A stretch of 34,658 nt of DNA from an uncultured Clostridia bacterium. GTDB lineage: Bacteria; Bacillota; Clostridia; Oscillospirales; Oscillospiraceae. The notes under the pieces were generated by a model. The model searched no databases and was not told where the DNA came from. It saw only the letters and a list, made by a program, of their open reading frames with translations. The stretch covers positions 1 to 34,658 of the forward strand of contig CAMKGX010000016.1 in assembly GCA_946412355.1 (NCBI GenBank), read 5' to 3'. The translations under genes were made by a program, and so were the position numbers. This document shows, piece by piece, positions 14,622 through 21,947 of the stretch; position 1 is the stretch's first letter, and each line of letters starts with the position of its first letter.

Positions 14622-15789
14622 ACCGGCTCATCACGTCGGCGATGATGTCCACCGCCTCATCCACCAGGGCTTTGGTGTGGGTGGCCATCAGCGTGCAGCG
14701 CAGCAGGCACTGGCCCGGCGCACAGGCCGGGGGCAGCGTGGCGTTGACGTACACGCCCCGCTGGTACAGCTCCTTCTGAATTTTCAGCGTCGTCAGGCTG
14801 TCGTAGGTGTAAATGGGAATGATGGGGGTCTCGGCGTCGATGATGCTGACGCCCTTTTCGTGGAGCCGGTCCCGCATGTACTGGCTGATGGCCAGCAGCT
14901 GCTGCGGCCGCTCCGGGTGGGCCTCGATGAACCGCAGGGCCGCGTGGGCCACGGCGATGGAAGCCGGGGTCACAGAGGCGGAGAAGATGTAGGGCCGGGA
15001 GTTGGTGCGCACGTACTCGCACACCACGTGGCTGGCGGCCATGTAGCCACCCAGGGAGGCCATGGACTTGGAGAAGGTGCCCATGTAGATGTCCACCTTG
15101 TCCTCCAGGCCGAAGTGGCTGGCGGTGCCCCGTCCGCCCTTGCCGATGACGCCGAAGGCGTGGGCGTCGTCCACCATCACCCGTGCGCCGTATTTCTCCG
15201 CCAGGTCCACAATCTCCGGCAGCTTGCAGATGTCGCCGCCCATGGAGAACACGCCGTCGGTGACGATCAGCGCGCCGGCCTCCTCGGGCACGTGCTGGAG
15301 GCAACGCTCCAGCTCCGCCATGTCGCTGTGGTGGTAGCGCAGCATCTTGCCGTAGCTCAACTTGCAGCCGTCGTAGATGCTGGCGTGGTTCTCCCGGTCG
15401 CAGATCACATAGTCGCCCCGGCCCACAATGGCGCTGATAATGCCCAGGTTGGACTGGAAGCCGGTGGAAAAGGTGACCACGTCCTCCTTGCCCAGGAATC
15501 TGGCCATATCGGCCTCAAACTGCTGGTGCAGCACCAACGTGCCGTTTAAGAGCCGGGAACCGGAACAGCCGGTGCCGTAGTTGTCCAGGGCCCAGTGGGC
15601 GGCCTCAATCATCTCCGGCTCGGTGGTCAGCCCTAAGTAGTTGTTGGAGCCCAGCATGATGCGGCGCTCCCCCTCCATGATGACCTCGGTGTCCTGGCGG
15701 GACTGAAGCTCCCGGAAGTAGGGGAACAGGTCCATGGCCCGCAGTTCTTCCACCTGCTTATATTCATAGCATTTTGTAAAAATATCCAC
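14605..15789 (-). CDS. Alpha-oxoamine synthase, serine palmitoyltransferase-like
   Basis: This 394-residue PLP enzyme of the alpha-oxoamine synthase family condenses an acyl thioester with an amino acid and releases CO2. His135 (NHASI) stacks on PLP, Asp207/His210 (VDDAH) contact the cofactor, and Lys241 in MGTFSKSMASLGG forms the Schiff base. From memory, long stretches resemble bacterial serine palmitoyltransferases: PYFRELQSRQDTEV, FSMGGDICKLPEIV, YIFSASVTPA, ETPIIPIY and LPPACAPGQCLLRCTLMATHT. BioF and 2-amino-3-ketobutyrate ligase are the main alternatives, but no biotin or threonine-dehydrogenase gene adjoins, and a lipid-type SDR does. The start is GTG with AAGGAGAG upstream, behind a strong promoter. 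Family is certain; the SPT assignment is probable. Confidence 0.85.
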   Translation of the reverse strand: MDIFTKCYEYKQVEELRAMDLFPYFRELQSRQDTEVIMEGERRIMLGSNNYLGLTTEPEMIEAAHWALDNYGTGCSGSRLLNGTLVLHQQFEADMARFLGKEDVVTFSTGFQSNLGIISAIVGRGDYVICDRENHASIYDGCKLSYGKMLRYHHSDMAELERCLQHVPEEAGALIVTDGVFSMGGDICKLPEIVDLAEKYGARVMVDDAHAFGVIGKGGRGTASHFGLEDKVDIYMGTFSKSMASLGGYMAASHVVCEYVRTNSRPYIFSASVTPASIAVAHAALRFIEAHPERPQQLLAISQYMRDRLHEKGVSIIDAETPIIPIYTYDSLTTLKIQKELYQRGVYVNATLPPACAPGQCLLRCTLMATHTKALVDEAVDIIADVMSRYDVHA

Positions 15790-15830
15790 TTTCTCTCTCC
15801 TTTTGCGGGATTCACAAATAATGACATTTG

Positions 15831-15859
15831 ATTATATCCCACAAGAGAGGGCAAGTCAA
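15831..15859 (-). promoter_or_regulatory. Promoter of the SPT-like/SDR operon
   Basis: On the minus strand, -35 TTGACT (15854-15859), a 17-base spacer and consensus -10 TATAAT (15831-15836), giving a leader of about 35 bases. Confidence 0.8.
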
Positions 15860-15905
15860 CCGACAAATCCCACAAATGGATATTCCATGCCGTGGGCCGC
15901 CCCAT

Positions 15906-15998
15906 TCAAATGCGGTCCAGGCGGGCAATCAGCCGCACAAAGCCCCGGGTCATGGCGGCAGCCCCCGCCAGGGTAAACAGTAAGCTCAAGCCGGTCAT
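15906..15998 (-). CDS. Possible 30-residue hydrophobic small protein
   Basis: A short frame encodes 30 residues (MTGLSLLFTLAGAAAMTRGF then VRLIARLDRI) with one hydrophobic stretch followed by a basic tail, the pattern of a single-pass microprotein. GAGGAG lies nine bases before this ATG; a second in-frame ATG at 16007 directly touches that site and is less likely. A TATACT hexamer at 16031-16036 (minus strand) and a CTGTCC-N8-GGACAG palindrome (16044-16063) lie upstream. It occupies the gap between the surface operon terminator and the SPT promoter. I do not recognise a family, and chance coding is possible. Confidence 0.4.
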   Translation of the reverse strand: MTGLSLLFTLAGAAAMTRGFVRLIARLDRI

Positions 15999-16063
15999 AT
16001 CGGTCATCTCCTCTCTGAAGTTGACACCAGTATACCGGCTCATCTGTCCCAAATAACGGACAG

Positions 16064-16106
16064 AAAAGCACCCCCGGGCCCTTTTTTTCGGGTCGGGGGT
16101 GCTTTT
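16064..16106 (-). terminator. Terminator of the surface operon
   Basis: AAAAGCACCCCCG (16064-16076) pairs with CGGGGGTGCTTTT (16094-16106), with a C/T-rich loop. It lies ten bases after the LCP gene stop on the minus strand. Confidence 0.75.
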
Positions 16107-16115
16107 ATAGGCATA

Positions 16116-17132
16116 TTATTCCGCGTCCAGGGGCAGGTAGAAAATGTCCACCACCATCTGATACAGCGCGTCTTCGTCGGCGTAGAACTCCGGGGACCGG
16201 TCCTCGCTGTACACCGGCTCGCCCGCGATTTCCCGGATGGGCGTAAAGGTGTAGGTGGTGGCCATGTCCACAAAGCTGCTCAGGGCGTTCACCGTAAAGT
16301 CGGACACCATGTCGTCAGACACAGCGGTGACGATCTGTCGGCTCAGGTCGTCATTCTCCGCCAGCTCCTGGGTGAATTTCTGCTGTAACGCCGTCAGATA
16401 CTGCTGCTGGCGCTTCATACGGTTCAAGTTGGTGGGGTCGGCAAGACCCATACGGGCCCGAACGTAGGTCAGGGCCTGGTCGCCCTGCAACGTCACCGTC
16501 TCCCCCTGCACCAGCGCGCTATCCAGCGCGGACAGGTCGTCCAGCACCGTCACCGTCACGCCGCCCACCAGGTTGTTGATGATGCCCACGGCGTCCATGG
16601 TGACGGAGGCGTAGTGGTCAATGGGCGTGTCATACAGCAGCTCCGACACCGCCCGCACCTGATTGCGGCAGCTGTCCCGGCCGCCGGAGCCGTAGGCGTG
16701 GGCTGTACAGATCTGGCTGTTCAGCGGGGCAAACAGCTCGCCATAGGCGTCCAACTGGTACACCGTGCACATGGTGTCGCGGTTGATGTGCACCGGCGTG
16801 CAGGTGCCGGTGCTGCGGTCCAGCACCAACAGCAGCAGCATATCCGCCTGCTGCCCGTTGACGCCGCCAACGTCGCCGCCGGTCTGGCTCTCGAATTTGT
16901 CCAGGCCCATCAGCAGCACCGTCTCAATGGCGTCGTTTTTGACGTAGCGCCCGCCGTTATACAGCAGCACGTCCGGGTCGTCCCTCTCCGTCACAGAGGC
17001 CGCAGGGACGCTCTGCCGCCGGCTGAGGAGAAAGTGTCCCGTCATCAGTCCTGCCGCCAGCAGGAAGCACGCCAGCAGGACAATGATTATGCTCTTGCCG
17101 TGCCGCCGGGCCGTGGAGGAGTGATGACTCAT
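16116..17132 (-). CDS. LytR-CpsA-Psr (LCP) family wall-polymer ligase
   Basis: This 338-residue type II membrane protein has a short cytoplasmic N-terminus, one helix (about 14-36) and an extracellular LCP domain. Conserved blocks are ETVLLMGLD, GQQADMLLLLVLD, PVHINRDTMC (the Arg/Asp that bind lipid phosphate), a VRAVSELLYDTPIDHY block and the QALTYVRARMGLADPTNLNRMKRQQ tail region split over residues near 225-250. LCP enzymes transfer polymers from undecaprenyl pyrophosphate to peptidoglycan or, in some lineages, to proteins. It is the last gene of the operon, ten bases after the SPQTG protein gene, so it is a candidate for attaching the polymer whose length the first genes control. Its ribosome site is weak (ACAGGG). 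Confidence 0.92.
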   Translation of the reverse strand: MSHHSSTARRHGKSIIIVLLACFLLAAGLMTGHFLLSRRQSVPAASVTERDDPDVLLYNGGRYVKNDAIETVLLMGLDKFESQTGGDVGGVNGQQADMLLLLVLDRSTGTCTPVHINRDTMCTVYQLDAYGELFAPLNSQICTAHAYGSGGRDSCRNQVRAVSELLYDTPIDHYASVTMDAVGIINNLVGGVTVTVLDDLSALDSALVQGETVTLQGDQALTYVRARMGLADPTNLNRMKRQQQYLTALQQKFTQELAENDDLSRQIVTAVSDDMVSDFTVNALSSFVDMATTYTFTPIREIAGEPVYSEDRSPEFYADEDALYQMVVDIFYLPLDAE

Positions 17133-17142
17133 GGCAGCCCTG

Positions 17143-17838
17143 TCAGGCGGCCTTGCGGCTCTTCACCACAAAGGCAGCGCAGGCCACGGCCATCACCGCT
17201 GCACCCAGCAGGTAGGCAGCAGCGGTCATCTCGCCGGTCTGGGGGGAGACGGGGGTCACAGGGGTATCGCCGGTGCCGTTGGCGCTCACCACCACGGCAA
17301 TGGGAACACCCTTATAGCCGGGGTAAGTCACGGGGCCGTTGTTCGTATTCCAGGTCGTGTCGGGCAGATGGTTGGTCAGCTCCAGGGTGGTGGGGGTGGG
17401 CATAATGCCGGTGATGCCGCCGGTGGAGGTGCCGCGCACCCACTTGGAGCCATCGTAGTACAGCACGTACTCAAAGGAATAGCCCCAGGGAATGCTGACG
17501 TTGCGCAGCGTCACCGTGGGATAGGGGCCGCCAGCCATATCCTGGGTGGCGGTGTCGTACACGCCCACGTTGAACACATAGGGCACCTTCTGGTCGTTAT
17601 CCAGCTTCTCGCTGCCGTTAGAGCCGTTGATAAGCTGGTTCAGAATGTCGTTGCTGTCCTCGTTGTCATCCACTCGGATTTCCTGGCCGGAAGGAGCGGG
17701 GGTATCCACACCGATGGAGGCAACCTCCTGGCTGTTCTGCCTATACACCCTGCCGTCGCTGCTGGTGTCGGCGAAGGCCATCACGGACAGGCTTGCCATC
17801 ATCATAACGGCAATCAATAAGGCAACTACTCTTTTCAT
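17143..17838 (-). CDS. Secreted surface protein with SPQTG sortase-sorting signal
   Basis: This 231-residue protein starts with a signal peptide (MKRVVALLIAVMMMASL, cleavage near AFA-DTS). The mature part is of unknown fold with many Asn, Thr and Tyr, and includes YPTVTLRNVSIPWGYSFEYVL. A Thr/Pro linker leads to SPQTGE (198-203), a hydrophobic stretch and a basic end (KSRKAA), the complete arrangement of a sortase substrate. The LPxTG site is the SPQTG variant. I chose the ATG at 17838 since AAAGG sits nine bases before it; an ATG at 17847 overlaps that site. The neighbouring class B sortase is the likely anchoring enzyme. Function of the mature domain is unknown. Confidence 0.88.
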   Translation of the reverse strand: MKRVVALLIAVMMMASLSVMAFADTSSDGRVYRQNSQEVASIGVDTPAPSGQEIRVDDNEDSNDILNQLINGSNGSEKLDNDQKVPYVFNVGVYDTATQDMAGGPYPTVTLRNVSIPWGYSFEYVLYYDGSKWVRGTSTGGITGIMPTPTTLELTNHLPDTTWNTNNGPVTYPGYKGVPIAVVVSANGTGDTPVTPVSPQTGEMTAAAYLLGAAVMAVACAAFVVKSRKAA

Positions 17839-17906
17839 AACATTCATCCTTTCAAATGAAGAATTTATAATACTGCATGGGCGACTCGCCCAGGGGATTA
17901 CGTGTT

Positions 17907-18668
17907 TCAGCCCTTATCCACCGTCTCCACCAGCTTTCCGATCACCAGAAAGCGGTTGGTGCGGTTGGTTTTCAGGCACGTGGAAAGGATCACCAGCTTG
18001 TCGCCCACCTGGGCCGCGGCGTCCTCGTCATAGTTGGCGGCGCTGTCGGTCAGGTCATAGACGGAGTCCAGAAAGGCCTGATACCGCTCCGGGTCGCTGA
18101 AATCATACTGATATAAAATATGCTCGTTGCTGTGGGGCACGGCGGCAAAAATGCGGTAATGCTCCTCCCTGTCCGGCAGATACACCACAAACTCGTTGAT
18201 GTGGGAAAAATCCGCGTCCCCCAGGTACAGGGGCTGCAGCTGGCCGAACATGGCGCCGCTGTTCATGCGGTGGCCGTAAATCACCGTCACCGGGTCGCCG
18301 AATCCATGGTCATTGTACCCCGCCTGGGTAAAGAGGGCGCCGTTGGCAGAAGACCGGCCGTAAATGTCCCGCTTGAGATAGTACTCATCGTCCGTGGGGT
18401 GCTGCACCACCGGGTAGCTGATGTCGGTGCCCGGGATGGCCAGCCAGGCGTAGATGTCGCCGCATTCCCCCTGCCAGTAGGCAAAGTCGATGGGGCTGGT
18501 ATAGGGCACTTCCGGGTCGGGCTGCATCACCGCCTCTGGCACATCCGGCGCCACCGGCGTGCTCACCGGTTCCTTCGCCTTGGGGATGGCCCGGTACAGC
18601 AGCCACAGGCAGGCCAAGCCGCACACCACCGCCAGCGCCGACCATATCCAACGCTTCACGCTGTCCAT
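17907..18668 (-). CDS. srtB: Class B sortase
   Basis: This 253-residue transpeptidase anchors secreted proteins to the cell wall. An N-terminal helix (about 6-26) anchors it outside-facing. The catalytic set is His133 (IYGHRM), Cys231 (LSTC) and Arg239 (NRF). Class B character comes from the DFAYWQGECGDIYAWLAIPGTDISYPV region, the YLKRDIYGRSSANGALF region and the long segment between His and Cys. It starts inside the cpsB stop region (13-base overlap) with GGGAGGA touching the ATG, so translation is probably coupled to cpsB. Its next gene encodes the SPQTG protein, an obvious substrate. Confidence 0.92.
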   Translation of the reverse strand: MDSVKRWIWSALAVVCGLACLWLLYRAIPKAKEPVSTPVAPDVPEAVMQPDPEVPYTSPIDFAYWQGECGDIYAWLAIPGTDISYPVVQHPTDDEYYLKRDIYGRSSANGALFTQAGYNDHGFGDPVTVIYGHRMNSGAMFGQLQPLYLGDADFSHINEFVVYLPDREEHYRIFAAVPHSNEHILYQYDFSDPERYQAFLDSVYDLTDSAANYDEDAAAQVGDKLVILSTCLKTNRTNRFLVIGKLVETVDKG

Positions 18669-19357
18669 TCCTCCCAGTAATCATAGGCCCGGCGGAAAAA
18701 GTCCGCCGCCTCCTGCTGTCCCAGCCGCTTTTCCAATGCCGCGGCCGCCACGTCCATGTTGGGCTTGCGGCTGCTCATGTTGTGGCAATCGGTGCCCACC
18801 ACGTGGACATAGCCCTGCCGCAGCAGCCGGATGGCACCGCCCTGGTGCAGTCCCGGTTTGAAAAAGGAGGCGTTGCACTGAAACACAGCGCCGGCCTGGC
18901 GCAGCCGCTGCCACACGCCGCGCTTCTGGTTTTTCCAGTACCGCTCAATGTGGGCCAGCATCACGGTGAAGCGCCCGCTGCGGCACAAATCCTCCACCTC
19001 ACGGATTTCTCCCTCCGTCCAGGTATTGAAGGGCATCTCCAGCAGCAGCACATTGGTGCCCTCCAGGCAAAGGCGCTCCAGCCCCTCCATGTGGGAAATA
19101 TCCCGGAAGTAATACACCTCCGCCCCCAGCCGTACCCGGGGCATATCCTCCCCCAGCACCGGCGCCAGCCGGGCAAAGGCCCTGGAGCGCCGCTCCAGAA
19201 AATGACGGGGGCTGTTCTCGTTGGCGTAGAAGTGAGACGTCAGCGCCACCAGCTCCACGCCCTGTCGATACAGCGCTCGCAGCATTTCGGCGCTCTCCTC
19301 CACGCTGCGGCTGCCGTCGTCAATACCCGGGAGAATATGGCTGTGAAAGTCAATCAT
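18656..19357 (-). CDS. cpsB: PHP-type protein-tyrosine phosphatase, CpsB/YwqE family
   Basis: This 233-residue metal-dependent phosphatase dephosphorylates the autophosphorylated tyrosines of its partner BY-kinase and so sets polysaccharide output. PHP metal ligands are seen in DFHSHILPGIDDGS (3-16), the TSHF segment, GAEVYY, AHIERY and GTDCHN. The length is close to the usual 240-250. The ATGA overlap with the kinase stop shows tight coupling. It has no relation to low-molecular-weight tyrosine phosphatases of Gram-negative capsule loci, which places the locus in the Firmicutes type. Confidence 0.94.
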   Translation of the reverse strand: MIDFHSHILPGIDDGSRSVEESAEMLRALYRQGVELVALTSHFYANENSPRHFLERRSRAFARLAPVLGEDMPRVRLGAEVYYFRDISHMEGLERLCLEGTNVLLLEMPFNTWTEGEIREVEDLCRSGRFTVMLAHIERYWKNQKRGVWQRLRQAGAVFQCNASFFKPGLHQGGAIRLLRQGYVHVVGTDCHNMSSRKPNMDVAAAALEKRLGQQEAADFFRRAYDYWEEWTA

Positions 19358-20274
19358 TTACCCTTCTTGCCCTCGCGGCGGCGGCCGTTCTCCTCCTGGC
19401 CCCGGGCCGCGCCGGGCTTCTGGGGGCTGGCCTCCACAGTGGCGTTTTTGCCCCTGTTCTTACCGTAGCCGTAACCGTAGCCATATCCGTAACCGTAGCC
19501 ATAACCGTAACCATAGCCGCTTCCGTATCCATAGCGGCCATAGCGCCCGTATCGGCCATACCGGCCATAGCCCTTCTGCTGCTCGGGCATGCCGGTCATC
19601 ACGAAGCCAAGCACCTTATTGCCCAGCACCTCCAACCGATGCATACAGTTGTTCAGCGACACCCGGTCGGAGTAGTTGCTGCGCACCGCCACCACGATGC
19701 CGTTGATAAAGTTGGCAATGGACAGCGCGTCGGACACGATGTCCACCGGCGGCAGGTCGATGACGATGAAGTCATACACCTCGCTCAGCTCGCTCAGCAG
19801 CCGCTCCATCTGGCCCGAGCCCAGCAGCTCCGAGGGGTTGGGGGGCACATCGCCGGCGGGCAAAATGCGGAAATTGGACATAAACCCGGAGGGATGCACC
19901 GCCTTGTTGGCGCTGCACAGGCCCGCCAGCAGGTTGGAAAGGCCGGGCTTCAAGTCCACGCCCAGCTTTTTGGCCACGCTGGGCAGACGCATATCCGCGT
20001 CGATCAGCAGCACTTCCCGGCCCGTCTCGGCTATGGTGTAGGCCAGGTTGATGGCGGTGGTGGACTTGCCCTCGCCCCGGATGGCGCTGGTGACGCCCAC
20101 CAGGCGGCACTTGTTCTCATCCGGCAGGGCAAAAAGCAGGTTGGCGCGGAGCTGCTTATAGGACTCCGCCGCCGTAAAGCTCAGCTGGTCGCACAGCATG
20201 CTGCGCTGCTGCTGGGCGGAGACGCTTTCGGAGCTGCGCCGCCGGGGGCGCGAGAGATTCAAACCCTTAAACAT
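19354..20274 (-). CDS. cpsD: Bacterial tyrosine kinase (BY-kinase), CpsD/YwqD type, with long Tyr-Gly tail
   Basis: This 306-residue cytoplasmic P-loop kinase is activated by its membrane partner (the Wzz-like protein encoded just upstream) and autophosphorylates C-terminal tyrosines. Walker A is SAIRGEGKSTTAINLAY, the second Walker motif LLIDADMRLPS, and Walker B FIVIDLPPVD. Residues about 235-271 are a run of GYG, four RYG and ten YG-type repeats with 15 tyrosines, followed by a basic tail ending GKKGK. Most CpsD proteins have three to five tyrosines here, so this is an extreme case. Start at 20274 (GAGGGGG site) overlaps the wzz stop by eight bases; a longer frame upstream runs into wzz and is rejected. 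Confidence 0.93.
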   Translation of the reverse strand: MFKGLNLSRPRRRSSESVSAQQQRSMLCDQLSFTAAESYKQLRANLLFALPDENKCRLVGVTSAIRGEGKSTTAINLAYTIAETGREVLLIDADMRLPSVAKKLGVDLKPGLSNLLAGLCSANKAVHPSGFMSNFRILPAGDVPPNPSELLGSGQMERLLSELSEVYDFIVIDLPPVDIVSDALSIANFINGIVVAVRSNYSDRVSLNNCMHRLEVLGNKVLGFVMTGMPEQQKGYGRYGRYGRYGRYGYGSGYGYGYGYGYGYGYGYGYGKNRGKNATVEASPQKPGAARGQEENGRRREGKKGK

Positions 20275-21046
20275 CGCTTCTTGCCCCCTCGCTCTTTCTA
20301 CCAGTCTCATAGCCGCCTGCATAGGCGCTTGCGGTATCATGGCGGCTCAGCAAATCAGGAATGGTGCCCAGCACGGGAATCTCAAAGCGCTGCAACAGGT
20401 AGTCCTCATCCCGGATGATGTCGTCCAGCATATCCACCAGCAGCACCACGCCGCAGCTCACCACCAGGCCGATCAGCGCGCCGATCATGGCGTAGCGGCT
20501 GTGGCTGGGGGCCACCCGGCCCGTAGGCACCACGGCCCGGTCCACCACGCTGACGTGGCCGCCGTCCATCACGTCCATGATCTTATCCGGCAGCACGTCG
20601 GCGATCACGTTGGCGATGTGGGCCGCCTCCTCCGGGTCGGTGGAGCGCACCGTGATGGCGAAAATGGGCGTCTCGTTGACGGAACCGGCGGAAATCTTCC
20701 CCGCCAGCTGCTCATAGGTGTAGGGCAAATCGCCGCGCTGAATCACGGCATTCAGCGTGGTGCGGGTCTTCAGGATGACGGTGTAGATGTCCACCAGGCT
20801 CTTGGCGCTGTTGAACTCGCTCATGCTAAAGGTCACCGACGTGCCGCCCAGGGACAGGGAGCTGTTGTTGACGTATAGCAGCGTGCGGGCCTGGTAAGTG
20901 GGCGTCACCATATAGCGGGCATAGCAGTAGCCCATAGAGCCGGCAATCAGCACCGTCAGGGCGATAATGACCAAGTGCTGCCACAGCACACCCACCAGCC
21001 GCAGCAGGTCAATTTCATAAACTTCATCGTTGTTCTGCTGTCTCAT
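20267..21046 (-). CDS. Wzz/CapA-type chain-length and BY-kinase activator protein
   Basis: This 259-residue membrane protein of the Wzz family has two helices: one near residues 21-43 (HLVIIALTVLIAGSMGYCY) and one near 205-228 (YAMIGALIGLVVSCGVVLL). The extracellular part between them shows typical features (VTPTYQARTLLYV, NSAKSLVDIYTVILKT, ITVRSTDPEEAAHIAN). In Firmicutes the cytoplasmic C-terminus of such proteins activates the kinase encoded next. The ATG at 21046 has an AAAGG site; an in-frame ATG at 21106 lacks one. It is the first gene of the six-gene surface operon. Confidence 0.92.
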   Translation of the reverse strand: MRQQNNDEVYEIDLLRLVGVLWQHLVIIALTVLIAGSMGYCYARYMVTPTYQARTLLYVNNSSLSLGGTSVTFSMSEFNSAKSLVDIYTVILKTRTTLNAVIQRGDLPYTYEQLAGKISAGSVNETPIFAITVRSTDPEEAAHIANVIADVLPDKIMDVMDGGHVSVVDRAVVPTGRVAPSHSRYAMIGALIGLVVSCGVVLLVDMLDDIIRDEDYLLQRFEIPVLGTIPDLLSRHDTASAYAGGYETGRKSEGARSDV

Positions 21047-21139
21047 GTGAAAAAACCTTTCTGTCTCTGTTGTCGCCAGGTCAAAGACCTCTCCGCGCCA
21101 GCGCAAAGGTCCGCTTTGAGCCTATTATATAACAGTGGT

Positions 21140-21168
21140 ATTATACCGATTCCCACGCTGCTTGTCAA
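21140..21168 (-). promoter_or_regulatory. Promoter of the surface operon
   Basis: On the minus strand, perfect -35 TTGACA (21163-21168) and -10 TATAAT (21140-21145) with a 17-base spacer. The leader of about 85 bases contains an imperfect stem between GGCTCAAAG and CTTTGACC. Confidence 0.85.
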
Positions 21169-21276
21169 TGCATAAACCTTTTGCATACCCTTTTCCCAAG
21201 CCGTTTTGCCGTCTCTGCCCCCTTTCTCTCTCCATTGTGCCCAGAAAGCGGAAACTATTTTTGTCATTTTCGTTTC

Positions 21277-21305
21277 TTGTATTCCCTGTATGGCAATGTT
21301 ATACT
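21277..21305 (+). promoter_or_regulatory. Promoter of the tetR-GH2-GT-GPH operon
   Basis: -35 TTGTAT (21277-21282), a 17-base spacer and -10 TATACT (21300-21305), with a leader of about 35 bases. It is divergent from the surface operon promoter, about 110 bases away. No clear TetR palindrome was identified. Confidence 0.7.
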
Positions 21306-21344
21306 TCATTATATACGATATTTTGCAGAATCGGAGGGAGTGCC

Positions 21345-21947
21345 ATGGAGCTGCGCCAAACCCCGACGGACGCCGCCCGCGCCCGGATTCTGGAGGCCGC
21401 CATCCCCCTGTTCAACCAGCGGGGGCTGAAGTTCACCATGGACGAGCTGGCCGCCTCCCTGGGCATGAGCAAAAAGACCATCTACGCCGCCTTCCCCAGC
21501 AAGGAGAAGATGCTGGAGGAGATGGTGGACTATGTGTTCGACTTCATCCAGCGGGACAAGGCCGCCATCCTGGGCGACGACACCCTGCCCTATCTGGACA
21601 AGCTGCGCCGGGTGCTCACCACGCTGACGGACAAATACGAGAGCATCGACCTGCGCCGCCTGTACGACCTGGAGAGCCGCTACGGCGCCGTGTACGCCAA
21701 GGTGGCCCGCCGCCTGGAGACCGGCTGGGAGGGCACCACCGCCCTGCTGGAGCAGGGCATCCGGGAGGGCGTGCTGCGCCCCTTCCCCATCCCCATCTTC
21801 AAGCTGATGATGGAGACCACGCTGCAGCAGTTTTTCCGCAATGACGTGCTGCTGCGCAGCGGCATCTCCTATCAGGAGGCCCTTCGGCAGGTGGTGGATA
21901 TTTTGCTGCGGGGCATTCTGTCCCCGGGAGAGGAGTTACCCCAATGA
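21345..21947 (+). CDS. TetR/AcrR family transcriptional regulator
   Basis: This 200-residue regulator has the N-terminal helix-turn-helix (ARARILEAAIPLFNQRGLKF, then TMDELAASLGMSKKTIYAAF with the typical recognition helix, about 13-55). The rest is an all-helical ligand-binding domain with no recognisable ligand signature. The ATG at 21345 follows CGGAGGGAG. Its stop overlaps the next start (ATGA), making it the first gene of its own operon, which suggests autoregulation and control of the glycoside genes. The inducer is unknown, plausibly the glycoside or its aglycone. Confidence 0.92.
   Translation: MELRQTPTDAARARILEAAIPLFNQRGLKFTMDELAASLGMSKKTIYAAFPSKEKMLEEMVDYVFDFIQRDKAAILGDDTLPYLDKLRRVLTTLTDKYESIDLRRLYDLESRYGAVYAKVARRLETGWEGTTALLEQGIREGVLRPFPIPIFKLMMETTLQQFFRNDVLLRSGISYQEALRQVVDILLRGILSPGEELPQ

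Noticed and set aside
14605-15789. BioF (8-amino-7-oxononanoate synthase) or KBL as the name for the oxoamine synthase
   Set aside because: No biotin or threonine-catabolism gene adjoins and several blocks resemble SPT more; not excluded without a phylogeny.
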